The position numbers and the translations under genes are program-made. Source: Curtobacterium sp. Leaf183 (GTDB lineage: Bacteria; Actinomycetota; Actinomycetes; Actinomycetales; Microbacteriaceae). Taken from it: DNA of 38,048 bases. The notes beneath the pieces are model-generated. The model did no database searches. It was given only the letters and a program-made list of their open reading frames with translations, and was not told the DNA's origin. Positions 15,414 to 23,306 of this stretch are shown here, piece after piece (position 1 is the stretch's first letter; each line of letters begins with the position of its first letter). The stretch spans positions 414,727-452,774 of the forward strand of contig NZ_LMPO01000008.1 of NCBI RefSeq assembly GCF_001424385.1, given 5' to 3'.

Positions 15414-17903
15414 ATGAGCACACGTGGGGAGTCCTCGGGATCCGCGACGGTCGGGGGCGGCCGTCGCGGTCGCCGTCCCCGTGCGTCCCTGGTCGCTGCG
15501 CTGACCACGGCGCTGGTGACGGGCCTCCTGGCCCTCGCCGTCGTCCCGGCGGCAGCAGCCGCTGCCGACACGAGCCGGGACACGACGGACACGGCGCCAG
15601 CCGCTGCCGACACGACCCGGGGCACGACGGACACGGCGGCAGCCGCTGCCGACACGACCCGGGGCACGACGGACACGGCGCCAGCCACTGCCGACACGAC
15701 GCAGCCCCAGGACCAGGACCGGGCGGCAACGCCCGCACCGGATCCCACCACGGCGCCCGGCGACACCCAGGCTGACCTGCACGTGCAACCGACCCCCGGG
15801 GCGGCGCCGACGTCCGGTTCCCCCACCCCGACCCCGCCGCCGTCCGGCACCCCCGCCGTCGACCCGACCATCGCCGACCCCGGCGACCTGACGAGCGCGA
15901 CCGGACGGTTCCAGGGCACGGCGACGCCCGGCCACCGCGTCCGGGTGATCGACCCGGCGGTCACCAGTCGGTCGGTCTGCACCACCACGACGGACGGCGA
16001 CGGCACCTGGACCTGTTCCGGCCCGGTCGCCACGGGACCGCAGCAGGTCTTCACCGTGCAGGACCTCTCCGACGCGTCCCGCCGCACCGCCGACGCGCCG
16101 GCCGCAGACGTCGTCGTCCCGCCGGTGATCAGCACGCGCGAGCCGACGACGGGCACCGTCGTCGGCACCGGCGACGTCGGGACGACCGTCACCGTCTCGG
16201 TCTCCGGGTCGTCCGCCGTCCGCACCGCCGCGGTCGGCAGCGACGGCCGGTGGATCGTGTCCTGGTCGACCGGCGCGGCACCGCGACCGAGCGGCACCGT
16301 GACGATGACGGCGACCGCGACGGCCAGCACCGCCGACGGGTTCCGCTCCGACCTCCGCAGCGCAGCCTCCGCCCCGGCGACCGTCACGTTCGACCGCACC
16401 CCGCCGGATGCCCCGACCGTCACGTCGCCCCGGACCGGTGACCGCGTCGCGGCGCAGGCCCTGGTCGTGCGCGGGGCCGGGGAGCCCCGGGCGGTGCTGA
16501 CCGTGTACGTCGACCGCGCCCCGGTGTGCGGCGCGACCGTCCGCGCCGACGGCTCCTGGGCGTGCTCGACGTCGGGAGGCCCGCTCACCGTCGGAGCGCA
16601 CGTCGTCACCGCGCTGCAGCACGACGCCGCGGGCAACCACTCCCCCTCCTCGACGCCGGTCACCGTCGACGTCGTGGCGACGACGCCCGGCTCGACGGTG
16701 TCGCCGTCCGGCAGCCCGGGCAGCGGGAGCGCGACGGGCGGCAGCTCCGGGCCCGCGACCGGCGGCACGGGTGGTCCGACCACCGGCACCGTGCCCGGGT
16801 CGGGCGGCCCGGGCAGCTCGGCCGGCGGGACCACGGACGGCACCGGCACCGGCACCGGCACCGGCGATGCGTCCGGGGGCGCTACCGCGGGCGGCCGGCC
16901 GGGAGTGGACTGGTCCGGCCCGGCCGGCGACTGGTCCGTGGCGACGTCGTTCGGTCGCACCGTCCCGACGATCCAGGCGGCGGCCTCGTGGGACACGCTC
17001 GCGGTCGCGGGCGCCGTCGCGGTCGGGTTCCTGCTGCTGGTCGCCGGACCCGCGCGTCTCGTCGCACGGACCCTGCGCGGACGGGTCACGCTGCGGCTGG
17101 GCTCGTTCACCGGTCGCAACCGCCCTCGGTCGGAACGTCGGCGCGGCGACGATGCCCTGCCCGCGTGGGCATCGGTGTCGATCGCCGTGGTGCTGGCGTC
17201 CGTGCTGACGCTGCTCGGCGTCGGGGTCTCGCTCGAGGCCCGCTACGTCCGCCTGGCGATCGCGGTCCTGCTGGGGACAGGTGTCCTCGCCGCAGCGGTC
17301 GTGATCGCCACCCGGTGGGCTGCGGGTGCCGACCGCCACACCGTGGGGTTCCGGGTGTCGCCATGGCTCGTCCTCGCCGCCCTCGTCGCATGCGCCGTCA
17401 CCCGCGCGGCCGACCTGTCCCCCGCCCTGGTGCTCGGCGTCCTGCTGGTCCCGGTCGGGCGGACCGACGTGGACACGGGTGCGATGCGGCTCGGTGCCGG
17501 GGTCGCCGCCTGCGCCAGGAGCGCGACCTGGCGGTCCTGCGCGCTGCTGGTCCTCGCCGCGACGGGCTGGCTCCTGCACAGCGTGACGACCGGGCCCGGG
17601 TTCTGGACCGCGCTCGTCTCCGAGTTCGCGATCACGCTCTGCGTCGGCGGCCTCGGTTCCCTCGTGGCGACGCTCCTGCCGCTCGCGGGCTCGGCCGGCA
17701 GCGCGCTGTGGTCCCGCTCGCGGACCCGCTACGCGGCCGTCGCCACGGTCGGTGTGGCGCTGGGCGCAGCGGTCTACTCCGGCCCGGGAGGCACGCACGT
17801 CTCCCCCGTCGCGTTGGCACTGATCGCCTGCGTGTGCGTCGCGGCGGCCCTCGGGACGTGGCTGTGGGTCCGGACCGCGGACGCCGACAGCGCCCGGGCC
17901 TGA
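15414..17903 (+). CDS. Exported Ig-like-domain protein fused to a multi-pass membrane domain
   Basis: An 829-aa protein without a recognised overall family. Parts in order: basic N-terminus and signal-like helix (about 18-50, ending AAAAA); three 14-residue Thr/Asp/Ala repeats (51-92); a Pro/Thr linker; three Ig-like beta domains of the bacterial-adhesin type, each with a DGxW strand (DGDGTWTC, SDGRWIV, ADGSWAC); a Gly/Ser/Thr low-complexity linker (about 425-495); then eight or nine hydrophobic helices to the end. The first and third Ig domains have paired cysteines. ATG 15414 has GGAGGGA (15406-15412) directly upstream, one of the strongest ribosome sites here. It could be a surface stalk or adhesin anchored by an integral domain; transport by the C-terminal part is also possible. 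Confidence 0.85.
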   Translation: MSTRGESSGSATVGGGRRGRRPRASLVAALTTALVTGLLALAVVPAAAAAADTSRDTTDTAPAAADTTRGTTDTAAAAADTTRGTTDTAPATADTTQPQDQDRAATPAPDPTTAPGDTQADLHVQPTPGAAPTSGSPTPTPPPSGTPAVDPTIADPGDLTSATGRFQGTATPGHRVRVIDPAVTSRSVCTTTTDGDGTWTCSGPVATGPQQVFTVQDLSDASRRTADAPAADVVVPPVISTREPTTGTVVGTGDVGTTVTVSVSGSSAVRTAAVGSDGRWIVSWSTGAAPRPSGTVTMTATATASTADGFRSDLRSAASAPATVTFDRTPPDAPTVTSPRTGDRVAAQALVVRGAGEPRAVLTVYVDRAPVCGATVRADGSWACSTSGGPLTVGAHVVTALQHDAAGNHSPSSTPVTVDVVATTPGSTVSPSGSPGSGSATGGSSGPATGGTGGPTTGTVPGSGGPGSSAGGTTDGTGTGTGTGDASGGATAGGRPGVDWSGPAGDWSVATSFGRTVPTIQAAASWDTLAVAGAVAVGFLLLVAGPARLVARTLRGRVTLRLGSFTGRNRPRSERRRGDDALPAWASVSIAVVLASVLTLLGVGVSLEARYVRLAIAVLLGTGVLAAAVVIATRWAAGADRHTVGFRVSPWLVLAALVACAVTRAADLSPALVLGVLLVPVGRTDVDTGAMRLGAGVAACARSATWRSCALLVLAATGWLLHSVTTGPGFWTALVSEFAITLCVGGLGSLVATLLPLAGSAGSALWSRSRTRYAAVATVGVALGAAVYSGPGGTHVSPVALALIACVCVAAALGTWLWVRTADADSARA
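15564..15700 (+). repeat. Three 42-bp in-frame tandem repeats
   Basis: Units at 15564-15605, 15606-15647 and 15648-15689, plus an 11-bp partial copy. Each encodes a 14-residue unit of the form ADTTRGTTDTAPAA. Units 2 and 3 are nearly identical at the DNA level, which indicates recent slippage. The residues are Thr-rich and likely to be extended and outside the membrane. Confidence 0.9.
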
Positions 17904-17904
17904 C

Positions 17905-17919
17905 GTCCGCGGCGCGGAC
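17905..17919 (+). terminator. Short hairpin after the Ig-like gene
   Basis: A 6-bp stem GTCCGC/GCGGAC with a 3-nt loop, one base after the stop. It is weak and has no T-tract. The following 17934-17980 holds a GGCACC/GGCATC hexamer-like array, and TACAGT at 18025-18030 may be a -10 for the next gene. Confidence 0.35.
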
Positions 17920-18108
17920 ACCGGACACCCGCGGTGCCGAGCACCGGCACCGGCATCGGCATCGGCACCGGCGGCCTCGACGCAGCGCCTGCCAGCCCCC
18001 CCGGCGCCGGGTTCGACCGACCATTACAGTGGCGGGCGGCGCGCATCGTCGACGGTGCGACGCACGACGACGGTGCGCAGGAGCACCGGACGAGCCCAGG
18101 GAGCGACG

Positions 18109-19773
18109 ATGACCGAGACCCGATCCGACTACGACGCCACGCGCTTCCGTGACGTCTTCGAGCACAGCTACACCTACGCCAACGGCTTCGCCCGGAACAC
18201 CCACCGCTTCGCGACCCGACCGGCGCTGCGCGACCCGGACACCGACCGCTCGTGGACCTACGCCGAACTGGGTGCGACCGTCGACCGCATCGGCGGCTGG
18301 CTCCTGCGACACGGGGTCGAGCGCGGGTCGGTCGTCATGGTCGAGCTGTTCAACTCACCCGAGTTCGCGATGCTCTACCTGGCCTGCCACCGCATCGGCG
18401 CCGTCTTCTCGCCGACGAACTTCCGGCTCGCGCCCGACGAGGTCGCCTTCATCATCGAGGACTCCGCACCCGTCGTGCTCGTCCACGACGCCGGACGCGG
18501 GGCCGAGATCGGCGCGGCCCTCTCGACCGCCGCCCACCGGCCCGACCACGTCGTCGTCCTCGGCGGGCAGGACCCCACGGCCACGGGCTTCGACGCACTG
18601 CTGGCTGCCGACCCCGTCTCGGTCGAGGAACTCGCCGCCACGGAACCGCGCGACACGTTCTCCGAGACCACCCGGCTCTACACCTCGGGCACGACCGGCC
18701 GTCCCAAGCCCGTCCCGCTGCCGAGCCTGGTCGAGGTCCTCAGCGCGCACGACGTGATCATGCACTTCCCGCTGAGCCCGTTCGACAAGACGCTCAACAT
18801 GTCGCCGCTCTTCCACCGCGGTGGCCTGTACTCCGGCGGCCCGAACCCGGTGTTCTACGTCGGGGCCGAGCTGACCACGCTGCGGCACTTCGACGCGGAC
18901 CGCGTGCTCGACCTGGTCGAGTCCGAGCAGCTGACGTTCCTGATCGGCGCCCCGCCGAACCTCGTCCAGCTGGCGAACGCCCAGGAGCGCAACCCGCGCG
19001 ACCTGTCCAGCCTGCGCGGCATCGTCACGATGGGCGCCCCGCTCGACCGCGCCGCCGCCCTGCGCTACCAGGAGCTGCTCTCCCCGCGCATCTTCAACGG
19101 CTACGGCACGACCGAGACGTTCTGGAACACGTTCCTGCGCCCCGAGGACTTCCCGGACGGCGCCGGTTCGACCGGTCGGGCATCGACGGACGACGACGTC
19201 GCGGTCGTCCGCGTGTACCAGGACCGGCTCGCCGACCCGACGGACACCGTGCCCAAGGACGGCAGTGAGATCGGTGAGTTCGCGGTCCGCACGGTCAAGT
19301 CCGGCTACTCGTACCGGAACCCCGGGCTCGAGGCCGAGAAGTTCTCGAACGGTTGGTTCTACCCGGGCGACCTGGCCACCTGGGACGAGCACGAGCGCGT
19401 CACCATCGTCGGCCGCAAGGACGACATGGTGATCTCCGGCGGCGAGAACGTCCACCCCGTCCAGGTCGAGGCCGTGCTGCAGGAGCACCCGGGCGTCGCC
19501 GACTCGATCGTCGTCGGTGTCCCGGACGAGCGCTGGGGCGAGGTCGTCGTCGCGTTCGTCGTGCGCGCCGACCGCGGTCTGCCGCAGGGCGACACCGAAG
19601 CGGCGGCGGAGCTCGAGACGTGGACGAGCGACCACCCGGGCCTGGCGCGCTACAAGCGTCCGCGCCGCTACCGCTTCGTCGACGAGCTCCCCTACAACGC
19701 GACCGGCAAGAAGGTGCACTACCTGGCCAAGGCGACGGCCCAGGACGAAGCGGACCGCTTCATCGAGCCCTGA
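18109..19773 (+). CDS. Acyl-CoA synthetase, AMP-dependent (class I adenylate-forming)
   Basis: Activates a carboxylic acid, probably fatty, to its CoA thioester through an acyl-adenylate. The 554-aa length is normal. Motifs: phosphate loop YTSGTTGRPKP (191-201), NGYGTTETFWNTF, GWFYPGDLATWDE and VGRKDDMVISGGENVHPVQVE linking to the mobile C-terminal domain, and the catalytic lysine in LPYNATGKKVHY near the end. Chain-length preference is not readable. The frame begins at 18055, but ATG 18109 has AGGGAG (18098-18103) at 5-nt spacing. It is convergent with thrE, and palindrome D separates them. A fatty acid desaturase lies 1.9 kb away but is not in the same transcript. Confidence 0.9.
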   Translation: MTETRSDYDATRFRDVFEHSYTYANGFARNTHRFATRPALRDPDTDRSWTYAELGATVDRIGGWLLRHGVERGSVVMVELFNSPEFAMLYLACHRIGAVFSPTNFRLAPDEVAFIIEDSAPVVLVHDAGRGAEIGAALSTAAHRPDHVVVLGGQDPTATGFDALLAADPVSVEELAATEPRDTFSETTRLYTSGTTGRPKPVPLPSLVEVLSAHDVIMHFPLSPFDKTLNMSPLFHRGGLYSGGPNPVFYVGAELTTLRHFDADRVLDLVESEQLTFLIGAPPNLVQLANAQERNPRDLSSLRGIVTMGAPLDRAAALRYQELLSPRIFNGYGTTETFWNTFLRPEDFPDGAGSTGRASTDDDVAVVRVYQDRLADPTDTVPKDGSEIGEFAVRTVKSGYSYRNPGLEAEKFSNGWFYPGDLATWDEHERVTIVGRKDDMVISGGENVHPVQVEAVLQEHPGVADSIVVGVPDERWGEVVVAFVVRADRGLPQGDTEAAAELETWTSDHPGLARYKRPRRYRFVDELPYNATGKKVHYLAKATAQDEADRFIEP

Positions 19774-19777
19774 CGCA

Positions 19778-19823
19778 TCGGACTGGAGGCCCGTGGCGGG
19801 CCCGCCACGGGCCTCCAGTCCGA
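19778..19823. terminator. 46-bp perfect palindrome (repeat copy D)
   Basis: Perfect dyad about 19800/19801 with no loop. The inner arm GGAGGCCCGTGGCGGG matches copy C closely, while the outer arm reads TCGGACT instead of GACGGACG. It lies 4 bp after the acyl-CoA synthetase stop and 36 bp from the convergent thrE stop, so it serves both. Confidence 0.8.
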
Positions 19824-19859
19824 CGCTGGTCGCGACCGGAGCCTCCGGCGGTCGCCGGA

Positions 19860-21191
19860 TCAGTGGGTCGGCGCGTTCCGCGCGAACAGGCCGGGCAGCA
19901 GCCCGCCGATCTTCGTGCCGACGCACAGGCTGACGAACGTCGCCAGCGGCGTCGCGAGGGCGACGGGGTCGAGGGTCGACACGGCGACCAGCCCGACCGT
20001 GCCCGGCACCAGCAGCAGGAACGCAGGGAAGAACGAGACCGTCGCCGGGATGACCGGGACGAGCCGTTCCAGCAGGCGGGTCGCGATGAAGAGCAGCGCA
20101 GCCGTCGCTCCGGTGGCGACGACGCTGCCCCAGAGCGGACTCGTGCCGCTCACCAGCGCGTACGCCGTCACCATGACCGCGACCGAGACGAGCGTCAGAC
20201 GCCAGCCGGAACCGAAGACCAGGCCGAGGCCGAGCGCCAGCACGACCACCGCCACCCACGAGACCCAGTAGGACGGCACGGCCTCCCAGCCGCCGCGGTC
20301 GGTCACGACGCCGGCGACCTCACCGACGAGCGCCGCTGACGAGGGGTCGACGTGCAGCCCGGTGAGGGCGCTGCCGGCCGCGATCCCCGCGGCCATGAAC
20401 CCGAGCATGATCACCCCCTGGACCAGTCGCGAGGACCCGGTGACGATGTCGGCGGCCGTCAGTTCGAGCAGGGCGTTCGTGATGAGCGCACCGGGCACGA
20501 ACACGGCGACGGGAGCGCACACCGCGAAGAGCGGGACGTGGTCGAACCCGGTCGCGGCGGCCACGATCCCGACGACCGCGGTCGACATGAAGGCCGCGAG
20601 GAACGGGATGATCGCCACGGCCTCGCGGAAGCGGCGGAGCAGCAGGCCGATCACGCCGACGAGTGCGCCGACGCCGAGGGTCACCAGGATCGCCCACCAC
20701 GGACAGCGGAACACGACGGCCAGGCCTGCGGCGGTCAGGGCGTTGCCGGCGATCCAGGGCAGCGCGGCCGGCGGACGCGTGCCGGCTCGGATGGCGCGCA
20801 CCCGCGCCGGGATCTCGGCGAGGGCGATCGACCCGCTCTCGAGACCGAGGACGAGTCGGTTCGCCCGCGCCGCCTGGCGGAAGGAGAGCTCGACGCCCTC
20901 GGCGTTGACGATCGTCGCCGAGCCGGTGGCGGTCTCGCTGACGATCACCAGCGCGGGCAACACCCCGACGGCGAGTCCGGGGCCGATGCCAGCGGCTTCC
21001 CGGGCCTTCTCGAGCGCCGACCGCACGTCGGTGACGGAGCTGCCGGCATCGAGCAGCAGCGCCCCGAGCGTCCCGAGCAGCATGCCGACGGGGACGGTCT
21101 CGCCGTCGACGACCTCGACGTGTGACTCCGGCTGCCGGAGGACCCCACGCAGGTTCGCGAGCGCGCTGCCGAATCCCACCACGACCGCCAT
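19860..21191 (-). CDS. thrE: Threonine/serine exporter family protein
   Basis: A 443-aa ThrE-type secondary exporter, known from corynebacteria to export threonine and serine by proton exchange. It has the full two-part layout: an N-terminal half with a soluble region and five helices (DUF1212 type), and a C-terminal half with another five (ThrE_2 type), including PATVSFFPAFLLLVPGTVGL. The predicted start is ATG 21191 with no good Shine-Dalgarno sequence. A 12-bp palindrome GATGACGTCATC (21218-21229) lies 27 bp upstream but is of a size expected by chance. The 93-aa gene upstream is co-directional, with 33 bp between. Confidence 0.9.
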   Translation of the reverse strand: MAVVVGFGSALANLRGVLRQPESHVEVVDGETVPVGMLLGTLGALLLDAGSSVTDVRSALEKAREAAGIGPGLAVGVLPALVIVSETATGSATIVNAEGVELSFRQAARANRLVLGLESGSIALAEIPARVRAIRAGTRPPAALPWIAGNALTAAGLAVVFRCPWWAILVTLGVGALVGVIGLLLRRFREAVAIIPFLAAFMSTAVVGIVAAATGFDHVPLFAVCAPVAVFVPGALITNALLELTAADIVTGSSRLVQGVIMLGFMAAGIAAGSALTGLHVDPSSAALVGEVAGVVTDRGGWEAVPSYWVSWVAVVVLALGLGLVFGSGWRLTLVSVAVMVTAYALVSGTSPLWGSVVATGATAALLFIATRLLERLVPVIPATVSFFPAFLLLVPGTVGLVAVSTLDPVALATPLATFVSLCVGTKIGGLLPGLFARNAPTH

Positions 21192-21224
21192 GCTACCGAC
21201 GCGGCGGTTCGGTCAGCGATGACG

Positions 21225-21506
21225 TCATCCGCCAGCGCGGACGGCCTCGGTACGCCAGCGGAGCTCGCTGATGAACTGCGCCGTCTCGGGCTGCAGCTCG
21301 TCGTCCGGAGCCGCCTGCACCAGGACCCCGATCGCCGGCGCGAGGAGGATGCTCGACGTCGACGGCATGCCCCACCGGTCGACCGTCGGGACGTGCACGG
21401 TGTCCGACAGCCCGGCCTGCGCGAGGGCCGCAGCGTAGTCGAGGACCGCGTACGCGGCGTCGTCCGTGGTCAGGACGCTGGCCAAGCCGTAGATGATGTG
21501 CTTCAA
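21225..21506 (-). CDS. Small conserved-type protein of unknown function, 93 aa
   Basis: Reads as a compact soluble alpha/beta protein: an N-terminal KHIIYGLASVLTTDDAAYAVLDYAAAL with two helices, a beta-rich middle (SDTVHVPTVDR, SSILLAPAIGVLVQA) and a C-terminal helix. Proteins with this opening occur in Microbacteriaceae as far as I remember; no function is known. The start is TTG 21506, judged by a strong GGAGG at 9-nt spacing and by the loss of family-like sequence upstream, where the frame is arginine-rich shadow. It precedes thrE by 33 bp and could share its transcript. Confidence 0.7.
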   Translation of the reverse strand: MKHIIYGLASVLTTDDAAYAVLDYAAALAQAGLSDTVHVPTVDRWGMPSTSSILLAPAIGVLVQAAPDDELQPETAQFISELRWRTEAVRAGG

Positions 21507-21660
21507 CCGTCGAGACCTCCGGTCCGCGGATCGCCGGGAGCGCGAGCGACCTTGCGCAGACGGTACGCGCACTCCACGGTCTCTGCCCAGGTTCTGCCCC
21601 TAGGTTCCCTAGCAATCGCAATCGCGGGAACTCTCCTGTTCGGCCGAAGGGCTGTCCCTG

Positions 21661-22779
21661 ATGGAAGCAGCGCTCTTGCCGTCTTCATCGACCCTGTACC
21701 GACCCACGACTCCCCGAGCTCCCGGAGCGACCTCCGGCACCTCGACCTACAAGGACCTGCTCGAAGAGGTCCGGTCCGCTGGCCTGCTCGAACGCCGCAC
21801 CGGCTTCTACTGGGGCGTCTTCGCCGTCCTGGTCGTCCTCGTGGCCGCATGCTGGGTCGCCGTCGCCATGCTCGGCGGTTCGTGGTTCCAGCTCATCCCG
21901 GCTGCCGTGCTCGGAGCGCTGTTCACGCAGTTCGCGTTCCTGTCCCACGAAGCCGCGCACCGACAGGTGTTCGCGTCGCGCAAGTGGAACGACCACGCCG
22001 GTCGGGTCCTCGGGACCTTCGTGGTCGGGCTGTCGTACACGTGGTGGATGAACAAGCACAACCGCCACCACGGCAACCCGAACACCATCGGCAAGGACCC
22101 GGACATCGCGCAGGACACGGTCTCCTTCATCGAAGAGGACGCTGCCGAGCGGCGCGGCCTGCTCCGCGCACTCACCCGCGTGCAGGGCTGGGCGTTCTTC
22201 CCGCTCCTGACGATGGAGGGCGCGAACCTGCACTTCCTCGGGGCCAAGGCGCTGGTCACCGGACAGCACATCAAGGGCACCGGCCGCGACCGCATCATCG
22301 AGGGCATCCTGCTCGTCGCCCGCTTCGGCCTGTACTTCTGGGCGGTCTTCACGTTCATGCCGTTCGGCGTCGGCGCGGCCTTCATCGGCGTCCAGATGGC
22401 GGTCTTCGGCGTGATGATGGGCGGCTCGTTCGCCCCGAACCACAAGGGCATGCCGGTCATCGCCGAGGGCGCCCGCATCGACTTCCTGTCGCGCCAGGTG
22501 CGCACCTCGCGCAACATCACCGGCGGCATCTGGGCCGACCACCTCTTCGGCGGGCTGAACCACCAGGCGGAGCACCACCTGTTCCCGAACATGGCGCGGC
22601 CGAACCTGCGCCTGGCGAAGCCGATGGTCAAGGCGCACTGCGCCAAGCACGGCATCCCCTACACCGAGGCGACGCTCGGCCAGTCGTACGCGATCGTCGT
22701 CGCGTACCTCAACCGCGTCGGACTCGCCGCGCGTGACCCGTTCACGTGCCCGATGGTGACCGGCTACCGGATCCACTGA
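21661..22779 (+). CDS. Membrane fatty acid desaturase
   Basis: A 372-aa di-iron desaturase that introduces double bonds into acyl chains, important for membrane fluidity. The three histidine boxes are complete: HEAAH (96-100), HNRHH (133-137) and HQAEHH (301-306). Two pairs of hydrophobic helices flank them. The third box in the QxxHH form is typical of front-end/acyl-lipid type enzymes; regiospecificity cannot be read. ATG 21661 has GAAGGG about 9 nt upstream. The 154-bp upstream gap has TAGGTT (21601-21606) as a possible -10 and a direct repeat of GCAATC (21612-21623). A strong terminator follows. Confidence 0.92.
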   Translation: MEAALLPSSSTLYRPTTPRAPGATSGTSTYKDLLEEVRSAGLLERRTGFYWGVFAVLVVLVAACWVAVAMLGGSWFQLIPAAVLGALFTQFAFLSHEAAHRQVFASRKWNDHAGRVLGTFVVGLSYTWWMNKHNRHHGNPNTIGKDPDIAQDTVSFIEEDAAERRGLLRALTRVQGWAFFPLLTMEGANLHFLGAKALVTGQHIKGTGRDRIIEGILLVARFGLYFWAVFTFMPFGVGAAFIGVQMAVFGVMMGGSFAPNHKGMPVIAEGARIDFLSRQVRTSRNITGGIWADHLFGGLNHQAEHHLFPNMARPNLRLAKPMVKAHCAKHGIPYTEATLGQSYAIVVAYLNRVGLAARDPFTCPMVTGYRIH

Positions 22780-22801
22780 GTCCAGCGCACCTCGCGCAAC
22801 C

Positions 22802-22835
22802 GGAACGGCGCGGCCCCTCGGGGTCGCGCCGTTCC
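22802..22835 (+). terminator. Desaturase terminator
   Basis: A 15-bp stem (22802-22816 with 22821-22835, one G-T pair) with a 4-nt loop, 22 bp after the stop and followed by TGTGT. No T-tract beyond that. Confidence 0.75.
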
Positions 22836-22873
22836 TGTGTCCGCGGCGTGCGCGGGCGCACCGTGCGCGGGCG

Positions 22874-23153
22874 CACCGTGCGCGGTTCGCAGCCAGTGCG
22901 AGGTTGACCGGACCGTGCAGCGACACAAGCCAGCACCACGTCACCAAGCCCGCACCGAGGCCGACCGGAGGCTCGGCGCGCGCCGCACGCACAGCCTCCA
23001 GTCGCACCGTGCGCGGTTCGCAGTCGGTGCGAGCTTGTCCGGACCGTGCAGTGAAACAAGCCAGCACCACGTCGCCAAGCCCGCACCGAGACCGACTGGA
23101 GGCTCGGCGCGCGCCGCACGCACGGCATCCAGTCGCACTGTGCGCGGTTCTCT
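22874..23153. repeat. 131-bp tandem repeat, two units plus a fragment
   Basis: Unit 1 is 22874-23004, unit 2 is 23005-23135, and a truncated third begins at 23136 and stops matching about 23150, five to eight bases from the tRNA 3' end. Units differ at roughly ten positions. Each holds an inverted repeat GTGCGAG-CTTG / CAAG-CCCGCAC, and unit 1 also GGAGGCT/AGCCTCC. The period is not a multiple of three and no shared reading frame exists, so it is not coding. A 15-bp GTGCGCGGGCGCACC unit occurs twice just before (about 22848-22877). This block fills most of the 378-bp gene-free stretch between the desaturase and the tRNA. Confidence 0.9.
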
Positions 23154-23157
23154 TCGG

Positions 23158-23231
23158 TACCCCCGGTGGGACTCGAACCCACAACTCGGCGATTTTAAGT
23201 CGCATGCCTCTACCGATTGGGCCACGGGGGC
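23158..23231 (-). tRNA. tRNA with anticodon UAA (Leu, short variable loop)
   Basis: A 74-nt cloverleaf. The acceptor is GCCCCCG/CGGGGGT (first pair G-U), the D arm GCC/GGC holds GG, the anticodon arm is GCGA/TCGC with loop CTTAAAA (anticodon at 23195-23197), and a T arm GTGGG/CCCAC with TTCGAGT follows. The variable loop is only five nt (GAGTT). The discriminator is A, and CCA is not encoded. By anticodon it reads UUA, a leucine codon, yet leucine tRNAs normally have a long variable arm. I saw no in-frame TTA codon in the genes annotated here. TAGGCT at 23243-23248 (minus) is a likely -10. Confidence 0.88.
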
Positions 23232-23255
23232 GCAGCTGCAACAGCCTAGCGACGA

Positions 23256-23289
23256 CGACGGCGGCCACCCCGAGGGGTGGCCGCCGTCG
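23256..23289 (-). terminator. ndh terminator
   Basis: A perfect 15-bp stem (23256-23270 with 23275-23289) with a CGAG loop, beginning 17 bp past the ndh stop. It insulates the tRNA gene from the ndh transcript. Confidence 0.75.
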
Positions 23290-23306
23290 CTGGCGCTGCG
23301 GGAGGA

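Noticed and set aside
14937..17921. 994-codon minus-strand frame
   Set aside because: Shadow of the Ig-like gene and lemA, with no motif and Arg/Gly-rich.
17934..17980. GGCACC/GGCATC array as a regulatory repeat
   Set aside because: Short and degenerate; similar Gly-Thr codon runs occur in the adjacent gene's linker, so it may be slippage debris.
21218..21229. GATGACGTCATC palindrome upstream of thrE
   Set aside because: A 12-bp perfect palindrome is expected several times in 38 kb by chance, and it overlaps the end of the preceding gene.
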